From: JBBCJT01 sp037190665
GTDB taxonomy: Bacteria > Pseudomonadota > Alphaproteobacteria > Acetobacterales > Acetobacteraceae
NCBI GenBank assembly: GCA_037190665.1
Contig: JBBCJT010000009.1
Location: 1 to 39,681 of the forward strand
Reading direction: 5' to 3'
Length of the DNA stretch: 39,681 nucleotides
Shown: piece by piece, positions 23,701 through 32,088 of the stretch
Numbering within the stretch: position 1 is the stretch's first letter
Layout: each line of letters starts with the position of its first letter
The notes under the pieces: model-generated
The model's database searches: none
What the model saw: only the letters and a program-made list of their open reading frames with translations
Told to the model about the DNA's origin: nothing
Translations under genes and position numbers: made by a program

Positions 23701-24375
23701 TTACGAACGCGGCGCGCGCGCCGGTGCATGCCGCTCGCCCGCCGCCAGCACGGTCGCGAGCGGCGCGGCGATCACGTTGATGATCATCGCCTTGGCCCTG
23801 CCGATCTTCAGGATCGCGTGGCCGATCTGGCTGTCGAAATACGCGGAATCCCCCTGGTGCAGCAGGACCGGCGCGCGCCCTTCCAGCCGGAGCACGACCG
23901 TGCCCGACGCGACCCAGACGAATTCCTCGCCGGGGTGATGGTTGAACGGGCCGAATGCCTTCATCGATGTCGCCGTCACTTCGGTCAGCAGGGGGACCAT
24001 GCGCTTGTCGGGCAGGTCGTTGCACAGATACTCCGACCGGTAGTTCCGGTTCGGCATCAGCGGCCCTTCGCTGCGCAGGCTGACCGTCATGCGGTTCCCG
24101 ACGCGAGAGATCGGGACGTCCGAAAGCAGGTCCGAGATGTCGATCCCCAGGCCGTTCGCCACTTTCAGCAGGCTCTCGTAGGTGAGCGACATCTGCCGGT
24201 TCTCGATCTTCGACAGGGTCGAGACCGCGAGCTGGACGTGGTTGGCCATGACCTGCAGCGTCCAGCCGCGATCCTTCCGGATGCTCTTCAGGCGTTCGCC
24301 CAGATCGATCCGCTGGCTGGACTCCCCGCCGGCGGCGCTGCCTCGCGCGGGCTTCTTCTTCGGCTGGCTGGCCAT
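23701..24375 (-). CDS. XRE-family regulator with C-terminal cupin domain
   Basis: A 224-residue one-component regulator. A lysine-rich leader precedes the XRE helix-turn-helix at about 26-83 (LGERLKSIRKDRGWTLQVMA, then STLSKIENRQMSLTYESLLK). The cupin barrel occupies about 135-210, with FNHHPGEEFVWVASG (144-158) and LLHQGDSAYFDSQIGHAI. In this family the cupin senses a small molecule, often an amino-acid- or amine-related metabolite. The gene lies between the importer operon and the divergent enzyme operon, and the same operator palindrome is found at both. The start ATG at 24375 has a weak ribosome site (AAAGGGCC). Confidence 0.93.
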   Translation of the reverse strand: MASQPKKKPARGSAAGGESSQRIDLGERLKSIRKDRGWTLQVMANHVQLAVSTLSKIENRQMSLTYESLLKVANGLGIDISDLLSDVPISRVGNRMTVSLRSEGPLMPNRNYRSEYLCNDLPDKRMVPLLTEVTATSMKAFGPFNHHPGEEFVWVASGTVVLRLEGRAPVLLHQGDSAYFDSQIGHAILKIGRAKAMIINVIAAPLATVLAAGERHAPARAPRS

Positions 24376-24477
24376 CGACGGCCCTTTCTCCCGTTTGCCT
24401 GTCCGCTCTGCGGCAGACCGTCGTGATGTAGCGAATGAAGCGGTGCGGCCTCAACCAAAGGAGATTGCATCATCCGG

Positions 24478-24498
24478 AATTTTCCTATAGGAAAAATT
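24478..24498. promoter_or_regulatory. XRE operator at the enzyme-operon promoter
   Basis: AATTTTCCTATAGGAAAAATT contains a perfect 16-base palindrome TTTTCCTATAGGAAAA (24480-24495). It recurs with three differences at 23659-23678. TATAGG inside it could be a -10 box for the plus-strand operon; if so the transcript starts within a few bases of the ATG at 24502. The regulator encoded at 23701-24375 is the obvious binder. Confidence 0.75.
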
Positions 24499-24501
24499 CT
24501 G

Positions 24502-25674
24502 ATGCGACCCGACGGGACGTTTCGCGATGCATGCGTGGCCGGGCAGCCGGCCCTTGCGGTTCGGGGTTCCGCCAGCAGTGCCGGGCGGCCGGCGATGTCG
24601 CCGCTGAGCGACGCCGGCATGCGCCGGGCGGCGGCCGAGATCGCGCTCTGGCAGGGTTATTCGCCGACGCCGTTGCAGGACATGTCCGGGCTCGCCGCGC
24701 GCCTCGGCGTCCGGCAGGTCGGCATCAAGCTGGAAGGCCATCGCTTCGAGGTCGGGAGCTTCAAGGCGCTCGGTCCTCCCTACGCGCTCCGAAAGGAACT
24801 GGACCGCATCGCCGGCGAGGACCTGTCGGGCTGGACGGCGGTGGCCGCGACATCGGGCAATCACGGACGGGCGCTTGCGTGGGGCGCGGGGCGCGCGGGC
24901 ATCGGCTGCCGGATCTTCGTTCCCCGCCATGTCTCCGCGGGACGGATGGATGCCATCCGGCGCCTCGGCGGCGAGGTCGTGCCGGTAGCAGCCGACTTCG
25001 ACGGAGCGGCCGAAGCCGCGGCGGACGCGGCGAGCAAGCCCCGTCACCTGCTGATCGGCGATCGCCCCGGAGAGGACTGCCAGCCCTCCGCCATCGACAC
25101 CCTGTTCGGCTACTCGGTTCTCGGCCACGAACTGCTCGCCCAGACCACCGCCGCGCGGCCGACGCATGTCTTCATCGCCGCCGGCAACGGCAGCCTGGCC
25201 GCGGCGCTTGTCGCGCGTCTGCGAAGCGCCGATCTGTCGCCTCCACCCGTGATCTGCACGGTTGAGCCGCACACCTCCTGTGCCATCCATCACAGCCTCC
25301 GGCAGGGCAGGATCACCAGCGTCCCGACGGGGGAGTCCGTGATGGACGGGCTTGTGGTCCGCACCCCCTCTGCGCTCGCCTGGTCGATCCTCCGTGGCGG
25401 GCTCGACGCCGCGCTTGCGATCGACGACCGCGCCGCCGTGGCGGCTCTGCGCGATGCATGGCTGGGGCGGTGGGGCGATCCACCGTTGGCGGTCGGGGAG
25501 ACAGGGATCGCATCGCTGGCCGGGCTGATCGCGGCCGCATCCGATAGCGGGATGTCGGCGATGCTCGGGATCGGGCCGGAAAGCCGGCTTGTGGCCATCG
25601 CGTGCGAGGGCGTCACCGACCCCGACGTCTTCGCCGCGCTGGTCGCGCAGGCACAGGCGGAGGAGGGGATATGA
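24502..25674 (+). CDS. Fold-type II PLP enzyme, diaminopropionate ammonia-lyase-like
   Basis: A 390-residue PLP-dependent enzyme of the tryptophan-synthase-beta fold. YSPTPLQDMSGLAARLGV (53-70), RFEVGSFKALG with the PLP lysine at about 88, and ATSGNHGRALAWGAGRAG (116-133) match the diaminopropionate ammonia-lyase branch. That enzyme (E. coli YgeX) has TDGNHGRG, whose Asp is catalytic; here the residue is Ser (about 118), so the reaction may differ, for example a simple beta-elimination or deamination of another amino acid. The ATG at 24502 lies only 4 bases after the operator palindrome with no ribosome site, so it is either leaderless or starts later, for example ATG 24595. Its stop overlaps the M81 gene (ATGA). 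Confidence 0.85.
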   Translation: MRPDGTFRDACVAGQPALAVRGSASSAGRPAMSPLSDAGMRRAAAEIALWQGYSPTPLQDMSGLAARLGVRQVGIKLEGHRFEVGSFKALGPPYALRKELDRIAGEDLSGWTAVAATSGNHGRALAWGAGRAGIGCRIFVPRHVSAGRMDAIRRLGGEVVPVAADFDGAAEAAADAASKPRHLLIGDRPGEDCQPSAIDTLFGYSVLGHELLAQTTAARPTHVFIAAGNGSLAAALVARLRSADLSPPPVICTVEPHTSCAIHHSLRQGRITSVPTGESVMDGLVVRTPSALAWSILRGGLDAALAIDDRAAVAALRDAWLGRWGDPPLAVGETGIASLAGLIAAASDSGMSAMLGIGPESRLVAIACEGVTDPDVFAALVAQAQAEEGI

Positions 25675-27152
25675 GGCTCGCGGTCGGGGCGCTGCTCTTC
25701 GAGGGCAATACGTTCTCCCCGGTCGTGACCGGGCGCGCCGACTTCGCATCGAAGTACCTGTGCGAAGGGCAAGACGTTGTGGCGCGGCTGGCCGGCACCG
25801 GAACGGAAGTCGCGGGCGCCTTTGCGGCGGCCGGGAAGGCCGGCGCCACCGTTGTGCCCCTGCTCGCGACGCATGGCGGCGCGGGCGGGCGCGTTTCCGC
25901 GGCCTTCTACGCGGAACTGCGGGCCGCCATGCTCAGGCTGCTCGATGCGGCGGGCGAGGTCGATGGCGTCTACCTCGCGCTGCATGGGGCGTTCGTGGCG
26001 GAAGGGATTGACGATGTCGAAGGCGAACTCCTCGCGGCGGTCCGCGCGAAGGTGGGCGCCATCCCGATCGTGGTGAGCTGCGATCTGCATGCGCACATCA
26101 CGCCCGCGATGCTGCGCAACTGCGACGCGCTGACCGCCTACCGCCTCTACCCCCATGACGACGCGTTCGAGACCGGCGAACGCGCGTGCGAGATGCTGAT
26201 GGACATCGTCGCAGGGCGGTTGCGGCCGGTGATGCGGGCGTGCCGGGCGCCGCTGCTCCTGCCTGCCCAGAAACAGCGCACGCGCGGCGATGGACCGATG
26301 GCGCGGATCCACGACCTCGCCCGGGATATCGAGGCCGGCCCGGTTCGCACGGTCAGCTACTTTCCCGTCCAGCCGTGGATGGATCTGCCGGAGATGGGCT
26401 TCACCACCGTCGCCGTCGCTGAGTCCGAAGCGGCGGCACGCGCCGCGGCCGAGCGCATCACGCGCAGCGTCTGGGAAGCGCGCCGCGAGTTTGCCCTGGA
26501 TGTACTGCCGCCGGGCGATGCGATTGCACAGGGTCTGCGTCAGGAAGGGCTCGTCGTCCTCGCGGATGCGTCCGACTGCGTTGGCGGCGGGGCGACCGGG
26601 GACAGCGCGTTGCTGATCCCATGGCTTCAGCGCATGGCGCCGGATGCGGATGCGGCGATCCATCTGGTGGACCCCGAGGTTGTATCGCAGGCGCGTGACC
26701 GGCGCATCGGCGAGCGGTTTCGTGTCGCGATCGGCAACAAGCTAGACCTCGGCTATGGCGCCCCGGCTCCGCTGGATGTCGAACTGGTGGCGCTCGGGGA
26801 CGGAGCCTTTCGCTATGCCGGCGGCCTGATGCGCGGCGTGGAGGCGAGTATCGGCCCGAGCGTGGTCCTTCGTGCGGGAGCAATCGAGATCCTGGTCGGC
26901 TCGGCGTCCGCGTATGAGTACAGCGACGAGGCTTTCGCCGCGCACGGCATCGACGCGCGGCGCAAGAAGTTCGTCGTCGTCAAGAATCCGATGAACTACC
27001 AGACGGCCTACGCGGAGGCCGCCGCGCACTACATCGTCGATACGCCGGGCCCGACGACGCCGAACCTCGGGCGGCTGGCGTGGCACCGGCTCGACAGGCC
27101 GACCTATCCGCTGGACGCGGACTGTCCGGCCGATCTGGTGCATTTCCCATGA
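25671..27152 (+). CDS. M81-family metallopeptidase, MlrC-like
   Basis: A 493-residue zinc hydrolase related to MlrC (microcystinase C), which cleaves linear peptides and amide bonds. It starts with the family opening RLAVGALLFEGNTFSP; LALHGAF (102-108) precedes the metal site VSCDLHAHIT with Asp 138 and His 140, and RLYPHDDAFETG with His 162. ADASDCVGGGATGDS-like glycine-rich loop marks the C-terminal domain. AGGAGGGG precedes the ATG at 25671, which overlaps the PLP-enzyme stop. Its place between a PLP lyase and a deacylase points to hydrolysis of an amide or peptide-like intermediate rather than general proteolysis (inference). Confidence 0.93.
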   Translation: MRLAVGALLFEGNTFSPVVTGRADFASKYLCEGQDVVARLAGTGTEVAGAFAAAGKAGATVVPLLATHGGAGGRVSAAFYAELRAAMLRLLDAAGEVDGVYLALHGAFVAEGIDDVEGELLAAVRAKVGAIPIVVSCDLHAHITPAMLRNCDALTAYRLYPHDDAFETGERACEMLMDIVAGRLRPVMRACRAPLLLPAQKQRTRGDGPMARIHDLARDIEAGPVRTVSYFPVQPWMDLPEMGFTTVAVAESEAAARAAAERITRSVWEARREFALDVLPPGDAIAQGLRQEGLVVLADASDCVGGGATGDSALLIPWLQRMAPDADAAIHLVDPEVVSQARDRRIGERFRVAIGNKLDLGYGAPAPLDVELVALGDGAFRYAGGLMRGVEASIGPSVVLRAGAIEILVGSASAYEYSDEAFAAHGIDARRKKFVVVKNPMNYQTAYAEAAAHYIVDTPGPTTPNLGRLAWHRLDRPTYPLDADCPADLVHFP

Positions 27153-28189
27153 GCACGGCCCAATCGCGCCTGCGCGGTGTGCTGCTCGATGCGGATCTCG
27201 ATGCCCAGGACCGGTCTCTCGGCTGGCTGCGGGTGGAATGGTCGAACAACCGGTCCGGATATGGCACGGTCCAGACACCCGTCCTGACCATCGCCAACGG
27301 GCGCGGACCGACGCTGCTGCTCATCGCCGGCAATCATGGCGACGAGTACGAAGGGCAGGTGGCGCTGACGCGGCTGGCGAAGGAACTCGACCCGGCCCGC
27401 CTTCGCGGCCGCGTCATCCTGCTGCCGGCGGTCAACCGGGCGGCGGCTGAGGCGGGGGAGCGCCTGTCGCCGCTCGATGGCGGCAATCTGAACCGTCTGT
27501 TCGGCGTGGGAAGCCTTTCCCCGACCGGCTTGCTCGCAAGCTTCATCGAGGCGGAGCTGCTGCCACGTGCGGACGCGGTCATCGATCTGCATTCGGGCGG
27601 GCGCGGGATGACCTATCTGCCCAGCGTCTTCGTGCAGGAGGCGGTTGAAGCCGGCCTGCGCGAACGCACGGCCTCGGCCGTCGCGGCTTTCGGTGCGCCG
27701 TGGTGCTTCGTGAAGCCGAAGGACCCGACCGAACCGACGATGCTGGGCGCGTGCGGCCGTGTCGGCGTGCCCTATCTGTCGACCGAGCTTGGCGGTGGGG
27801 AACGACTCAACGCGGGCTACCTGTCGCTTGCCATCGCCGGATGCCGGCGCGTGGCCGCATCGCTCGATATGATGGATGCGCCCAGGGAGCCACCCGCCCG
27901 CGTGCAATGGACGATCGTTCCGGGCGAAAGCCACTACGTCTACGCGCCCTGCGCGGGCGTCTTCGAACGTGCGGCGGAACTCGGTGACAGCGTGAAGGCC
28001 GGCGACCCGGTAGGGCGGATCCACATACCCGAGGATCCGCTTCACGAGGCCGTTGCCGTCACCTTCCGGAACGCCGGCTTCTTCGTGTGCCGGCGGGCGA
28101 CGGCGCGCGTTCTTCCGGGCGATTGCCTCGGCCATCTGGGCGTACCGATCGAACCCCAAACCTCCGGCATGACCGGATCGGGAGGATAG
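27149..28189 (+). CDS. Aspartoacylase/succinylglutamate desuccinylase-family deacylase
   Basis: A 346-residue zinc carboxypeptidase-fold hydrolase that removes an N-acyl group from an amino acid. The metal ligands are visible as GNHGDEYEG (61-69; His 63, Glu 66) and DLHSGG (146-151; His 148). GGNLNRLF (111-118) stands for the substrate-binding Asn-Arg block, and STELGGGERLNAGY contains the usual catalytic Glu region. Relatives include N-acetyl-diaminobutyrate deacetylase (DoeB) of ectoine breakdown. The ATG at 27149 overlaps the M81 stop. A C-terminal beta-rich domain (about 260-340) is normal for the family. Confidence 0.93.
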   Translation: MSTAQSRLRGVLLDADLDAQDRSLGWLRVEWSNNRSGYGTVQTPVLTIANGRGPTLLLIAGNHGDEYEGQVALTRLAKELDPARLRGRVILLPAVNRAAAEAGERLSPLDGGNLNRLFGVGSLSPTGLLASFIEAELLPRADAVIDLHSGGRGMTYLPSVFVQEAVEAGLRERTASAVAAFGAPWCFVKPKDPTEPTMLGACGRVGVPYLSTELGGGERLNAGYLSLAIAGCRRVAASLDMMDAPREPPARVQWTIVPGESHYVYAPCAGVFERAAELGDSVKAGDPVGRIHIPEDPLHEAVAVTFRNAGFFVCRRATARVLPGDCLGHLGVPIEPQTSGMTGSGG

Positions 28190-28190
28190 C

Positions 28191-28952
28191 ATGTCCGCGA
28201 TCATCAAGGCGGTGTCGTCGACGGAGGCGGAGCAGGAGGAGTGGCGGCTTCGCTGCGACATGGCCGCCGTCTTCCGCATCTCCGCAAGGCTCGGCTGGAA
28301 CGAGCAGATCGGCAATCACAACTCGCTGATGCTGCCGGGTGCCCAGCCGCTGTTCATCATCAATCCGCGCGGCTACCTGTTCCAGGAACTGACCGCGAGT
28401 TCGCTGATCGTCTGCGACCTCGATGGCCGCGTCGTGCGTGGAACGGGGGAGTTGCGCAAGGTCGCCTTCCACATCCATGCGCGCATCCACCTGAAGAGTC
28501 CGTCCGCGACATGCGTCATGCATGTGCATCCGCAATATCTCACGGCGCTGTCGATGCTGGCGGACCCGACGCCCGAGATGGCGCACGGGAACAACCTGTT
28601 CCTCAACGACCGGGTCGTCATCGACAACTGGGGCGGCCAGCCCGTGCTGGACAACGAGGAAGGCGATCGCATCGCCGACCTTCTCGGCGACAAGACGATC
28701 ATGATCATGGGTGGCCACGGCGTGACGGTTATCGGCCCGACGGTCGAAGAGGCGTTCGACGAGCTGTATTCGGCCGAGCGGACCTGCATGTACCAGATGA
28801 CCGCCGAGATGACAGGCAAGAAGCTGCGTTCCCTGCCGGATCGCCATCGCATGCATTTCACGGGGCGGCGCGGAGAGTATGCGGATTCCAGGATGTTCCT
28901 GGATGCATGGCGCCGCGTGCTGGACAAGGAGGAGCCCGACTACGCTTCCTGA
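28191..28952 (+). CDS. Class II aldolase/adducin-family protein
   Basis: A 253-residue zinc-dependent aldolase-fold protein. The zinc ligands are MHVHPQY (His 111 and 113) and GGHGVTVIG (third His near 174, where most relatives have NHG); a glutamate at about 87 is in the position of the catalytic acid. It could cleave or epimerise a hydroxy-ketoacid, or decarboxylate. GGGAGGATAGC precedes the ATG, one base after the deacylase stop, making it the last gene of the XRE-controlled operon. It is convergent with the GntR gene; I see no strong terminator in the 32-base gap. Confidence 0.92.
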   Translation: MSAIIKAVSSTEAEQEEWRLRCDMAAVFRISARLGWNEQIGNHNSLMLPGAQPLFIINPRGYLFQELTASSLIVCDLDGRVVRGTGELRKVAFHIHARIHLKSPSATCVMHVHPQYLTALSMLADPTPEMAHGNNLFLNDRVVIDNWGGQPVLDNEEGDRIADLLGDKTIMIMGGHGVTVIGPTVEEAFDELYSAERTCMYQMTAEMTGKKLRSLPDRHRMHFTGRRGEYADSRMFLDAWRRVLDKEEPDYAS

Positions 28953-28984
28953 GCGGGCGCTCAGGCGGGGGGCTGTGCTTCGGG

Positions 28985-29749
28985 TCACGCCCCGATCGGC
29001 AGCGAGACGACGACATGCAGCATGTCCGTCAGATGCATGTGCGCCAGCTCGCGGGCGCGTACCGCATCCCGTGTCGACAGGGCTCGGTAGAGCTCCGTGT
29101 TGGAGGCGATCTGCTGCTCCCGCCGCTCTTCCCGATCGTTGAGGCCAACGAGCGTGTTCCACCCCGCACGGGCGCGTGCGGCGATAAGCATCTCGTACAT
29201 GGCCACCAGTAGCGGATTACGCGTCGCCCTGACGACTTCGAGATGGAAGTCGTACCCGCTCTTCTTGAACGTCATCTGATCCGCGGCGGTCCGCATCGCA
29301 GCCAGCTTCTCGCGCATGCGCGCGAAGTCATCCTCGGTGGCGCGCGCGACGACGAGGTCGACGAAGTTCGGCTCGATCACCCGCCTGGCCTCGATGGCGT
29401 CGATAGGGCTGCAGGCGGGCGTCGGTAGTGCCTGCGGGGCCGGGGCGAGGTCGGCATTCCACACCACCACACTGCCGCTCCCGAGGCGGCTCTCGATCAG
29501 ACCCTCGCGGCGTAGTTGCTCGAGCACGTCGCGGACGGTCTTGCGGTTCGCACCGAAGTCGGAGGCCAGTTGCCGCTCCGGGGGAAGATTGTCCCCGCAG
29601 ACGAAGACCGCCGTCAGGATCCCGCTGCGCAGATAGGCATGGATCGCCTGCCGCTGCATGTCCGCGCGTTGCCGACGGTTGAGCGCCTCGGCATCGATCC
29701 GCGCACGGATGCGGGCGGGTGAATCTGTCGCGAATTCTGCCGGCTTCAT
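28985..29749 (-). CDS. GntR-family regulator, FCD (FadR-like) subfamily
   Basis: A 254-residue regulator. The winged helix-turn-helix covers about 35-97 (LPPERQLASDFGANRKTVRDVLEQLRREGLI in part). The all-helical FCD sensor domain follows from about 115, with the metal-binding DFHLEVVRATRNPLL block near 170. FCD regulators commonly sense sugar acids and other carboxylates, in keeping with the divergent sugar-acid operon at 29868. The start at 29749 lies about 120 bases from that gene's ATG, and TATATAA at 29757-29763 could be its own -10 region. Confidence 0.94.
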   Translation of the reverse strand: MKPAEFATDSPARIRARIDAEALNRRQRADMQRQAIHAYLRSGILTAVFVCGDNLPPERQLASDFGANRKTVRDVLEQLRREGLIESRLGSGSVVVWNADLAPAPQALPTPACSPIDAIEARRVIEPNFVDLVVARATEDDFARMREKLAAMRTAADQMTFKKSGYDFHLEVVRATRNPLLVAMYEMLIAARARAGWNTLVGLNDREERREQQIASNTELYRALSTRDAVRARELAHMHLTDMLHVVVSLPIGA

Positions 29750-29789
29750 GGACCTCTTATATACCGATTGGAAGCCACGTCATAACGGA

Positions 29790-29857
29790 TTGACAGTCGT
29801 TCCGGCCATTCTGATAGGATTGGTCCAGAAGAAAGACAATTGGTCCACAATTGGTCC
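29790..29857 (+). promoter_or_regulatory. Promoter with three phased ATTGGTCC repeats (GntR operator)
   Basis: TTGACA (29790-29795) is a perfect -35 box, followed after 17 bases by GATAGG (29813-29818). ATTGGTCC occurs at 29819-29826, 29839-29846 and 29850-29857, spaced 20 and 11 bases, close to two turns and one turn of the helix. The last two copies form AATTG-N5-CAATT, an inverted repeat (29838-29852). The cluster covers the predicted transcription start, fitting repression by the divergent GntR protein. Confidence 0.7.
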
Positions 29858-29867
29858 GGAGGGAACG

Positions 29868-31157
29868 ATGATCACGCGCCGATCCGCCGTTGCGCGCCTG
29901 GGTGGCCTTGCGGCTGCCAGCGCCTTGCCGCGACCCGCGATCGCGCAGGCGCAGCCGATCGAGATCTGGTCCTTCGACACGCCGGGCGACGGCAACCTCG
30001 TCTCGCGCTCGCTCGCGCTCGTCGTCGAAAGCTGGAAGGCGAAGTCGCCCTCCGTCGAACTGAAGTTCAACAGCATGCCGTGGCAGCAGCTCAGCCCGAC
30101 GCTGCTGCGCGCATCGCGTGCGCGGCGGGTGCCGGATGTGGTGATGCTGTTCTCGCCCGATATGCCGGTCCACATCGAGGCACGCACGATCATGCCGCTC
30201 GGTGCGCGCGTCGCGGCGTGGTCGCAGGACAAGCAGGCGGACATCATCAAGCTGAAGCAGTCCCGCAACCGGGAGGGCGTGGACTATGCACTCCCGTGGC
30301 AGGTGCGCACGTCGGGCCTCGTCTACCGCGCCGATCTGCTGGAGAAGGCGAAGGTCGCGCCACCGAAGACGCTCGCCGAATGGTCCGATGCCGCCGCGGC
30401 GGCGCAGGGCGGCGAGACGGTCGGCTTCGCGATGGGCTTCAATCCCGCCGGCGCCTCGATCTCCGGCGCGTGGTTCATCGTGACGCAGCTTGGCCTTGGC
30501 GCGCGCGTGCTGAAGCCGGACGGCTCGGCGGATTTCCAGACGGATGTCGCACGGCAGGTGGTGGAGTGGGTCGCGGCACAGGTGAAGGGGCGCAATCCGC
30601 CGACCCTGCCGCTGGATGTCGCGTTGCAGGAGCAGGAGAAGCAGCACGACCTGTTCGCGGCACGCCGCGCCGTGTTCCTGCCGACCTCCTCGGATCGGCA
30701 CGCACGCATGGTGTCGCAGTCCGGCCTGCCGTTCGAGGCGATCGGCATGACGGCCTATCCCACCAACACCGCCGGCAAGCCCGCGCCGGCGCTGGTGCAG
30801 GGCTGGAACCTCGCCATCCCGCAGGGCGCCCGTAGTCCCGATCTGGCCTGGACGCTGATCGATCACTGGACCTCGACGGAGGTGCAGGCCCAGCTCGCCC
30901 GCGTGGCCGGGATGGGACCCGTGCGGCGCAGCGCGCTGTCCGATCCCTTCTTCGCGGAACCGAAGGGGCAGGTGATCCGCTGGGCCACCGAGTACGCTGC
31001 CGAGCATCCGATGGATTTCGACTTCCCGACCAATGCATCGGTCCTCTACGACACGATCGTCCGCATGTTCGGGCAGGTTCTGAACGGCACCCTGCAGCCG
31101 GCAGCGGCGCTTGCCTGGGCCGAGACGGACTTCAACCAGAAGCGGCGCGGCGGCTGA
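29868..31157 (+). CDS. ABC sugar-type substrate-binding protein (family 1)
   Basis: A 429-residue periplasmic receptor of the carbohydrate uptake class. The leader ITRRSAVARLGGLAAAS is Tat-like, with processing near PAIAQAQ (about 27). Family 1 features include IEIWSFDTPGDG, VPDVVMLFSPDM and the ALPWQVRTSGLVYRADLLEKA segment. GGAGGG lies 5 bases before the ATG at 29868. It is the first gene of an operon with two permeases, a DapA-family lyase and an enolase-superfamily enzyme, so a sugar acid or similar polyol acid is the likely ligand (inference). Confidence 0.93.
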   Translation: MITRRSAVARLGGLAAASALPRPAIAQAQPIEIWSFDTPGDGNLVSRSLALVVESWKAKSPSVELKFNSMPWQQLSPTLLRASRARRVPDVVMLFSPDMPVHIEARTIMPLGARVAAWSQDKQADIIKLKQSRNREGVDYALPWQVRTSGLVYRADLLEKAKVAPPKTLAEWSDAAAAAQGGETVGFAMGFNPAGASISGAWFIVTQLGLGARVLKPDGSADFQTDVARQVVEWVAAQVKGRNPPTLPLDVALQEQEKQHDLFAARRAVFLPTSSDRHARMVSQSGLPFEAIGMTAYPTNTAGKPAPALVQGWNLAIPQGARSPDLAWTLIDHWTSTEVQAQLARVAGMGPVRRSALSDPFFAEPKGQVIRWATEYAAEHPMDFDFPTNASVLYDTIVRMFGQVLNGTLQPAAALAWAETDFNQKRRGG

Positions 31158-31173
31158 CGATCCAGGACGCACG

Positions 31174-32088
31174 ATGACCGCCCAGGCTCTTCCGATGGCG
31201 CCTGCCGCCGTCGCGCGCGGCTCCGCGCGGCGGCGGGAGCGCAACGAAGCGGCGATGCTGTTCTATCCGGCGTTCGCGCTGGTGGTGGCGGTGTCGTTCT
31301 TCCCGCTGTTCTACGCCATCCGGCAGAGCCTGCACGCGGCTGACTATCTGGAACTCGGCCCCTTCGTCGGCTTGCGGAACTTCGTGACGCTGTTCACGGA
31401 AGGGGGCGGGTTTCACTACCTGAGGGTTTCCATCGCCTTCGTCGTGGGATCCCTGCTGGTGACGCTGCCGCTCGGCGTCGGGCTTGCCGTGCTGCTGACG
31501 CGCCCCGTGCGGTGCCAGACGGCGTTCCGCATGATTCTGACCTTCCCCTGGGTCGTGTCGGAACTCGTCACCGGTTACCTGTGGATGTGGTTCTTCGATG
31601 GGCGGCTCGGGCCGCTGGGCGGGTTCTTCGCACAGCTCGGCTTCGGCACGGTCGGCATCCTGACAAGTCCGGACACCGCACTCGGCGCGGTGATCGTCGC
31701 AAATGCCTGGCACGCCTACCCGCTGGTCATGGTCTTCACCCTTGCCGCTCTCCAGACCGTGCCCACCGAGGTGAGGGAGGCCGCGCGGCTCGACACGCGA
31801 TCGGAGTGGCAGACCTTCCGCTACGTCACCTTCCCGCTGATCCGCGGCGCGATCCTGGTCGCCGCCGTGCTGACGACGCTGCGGACATTCAATGGCGTGA
31901 CGCTGATCGTGGCGATGACGGGCGGCGGGCCGGTGGGGGCGACGGATACGCTCGGCATGCGCGTGTTCGTCGAGGCGTTCCAGTTCTACCGCATGGAGGT
32001 GGCCTGTGCGATCGCGCTGGTGATCTTTGCGATGAACATCCTCGCCAGCATCCTCTTCGTCCGCGTCCTGAGGGGCGAGCAGGAATGA
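31174..32088 (+). CDS. ABC sugar transporter permease, MalF type
   Basis: A 304-residue inner-membrane permease with six predicted helices. MLFYPAFALVVAVSFFPLFY is the first; the EAA loop EVREAARLDTRSEWQTFRYVTFPLI is at about 208-232 and lacks the usual DGA (DTR). It pairs with the MalG-type protein that follows. The ATG at 31174 has AGGA upstream, 16 bases after the binding-protein stop; the stop overlaps the next start by ATGA. Confidence 0.94.
   Translation: MTAQALPMAPAAVARGSARRRERNEAAMLFYPAFALVVAVSFFPLFYAIRQSLHAADYLELGPFVGLRNFVTLFTEGGGFHYLRVSIAFVVGSLLVTLPLGVGLAVLLTRPVRCQTAFRMILTFPWVVSELVTGYLWMWFFDGRLGPLGGFFAQLGFGTVGILTSPDTALGAVIVANAWHAYPLVMVFTLAALQTVPTEVREAARLDTRSEWQTFRYVTFPLIRGAILVAAVLTTLRTFNGVTLIVAMTGGGPVGATDTLGMRVFVEAFQFYRMEVACAIALVIFAMNILASILFVRVLRGEQE

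Noticed and set aside
24502..25674. Threonine dehydratase or threonine synthase identity
   Set aside because: The YSPTPL, RFEVGSFKALG and GNHGRALAW motifs fit the diaminopropionate lyase branch better.
29759..29772. ATACCGATTGGAA near the GntR gene as a further TetR operator
   Set aside because: It matches one half of the tandem TetR sites at 4860 closely, but the second half-site is poor and it overlaps the probable gntR promoter; likely chance.
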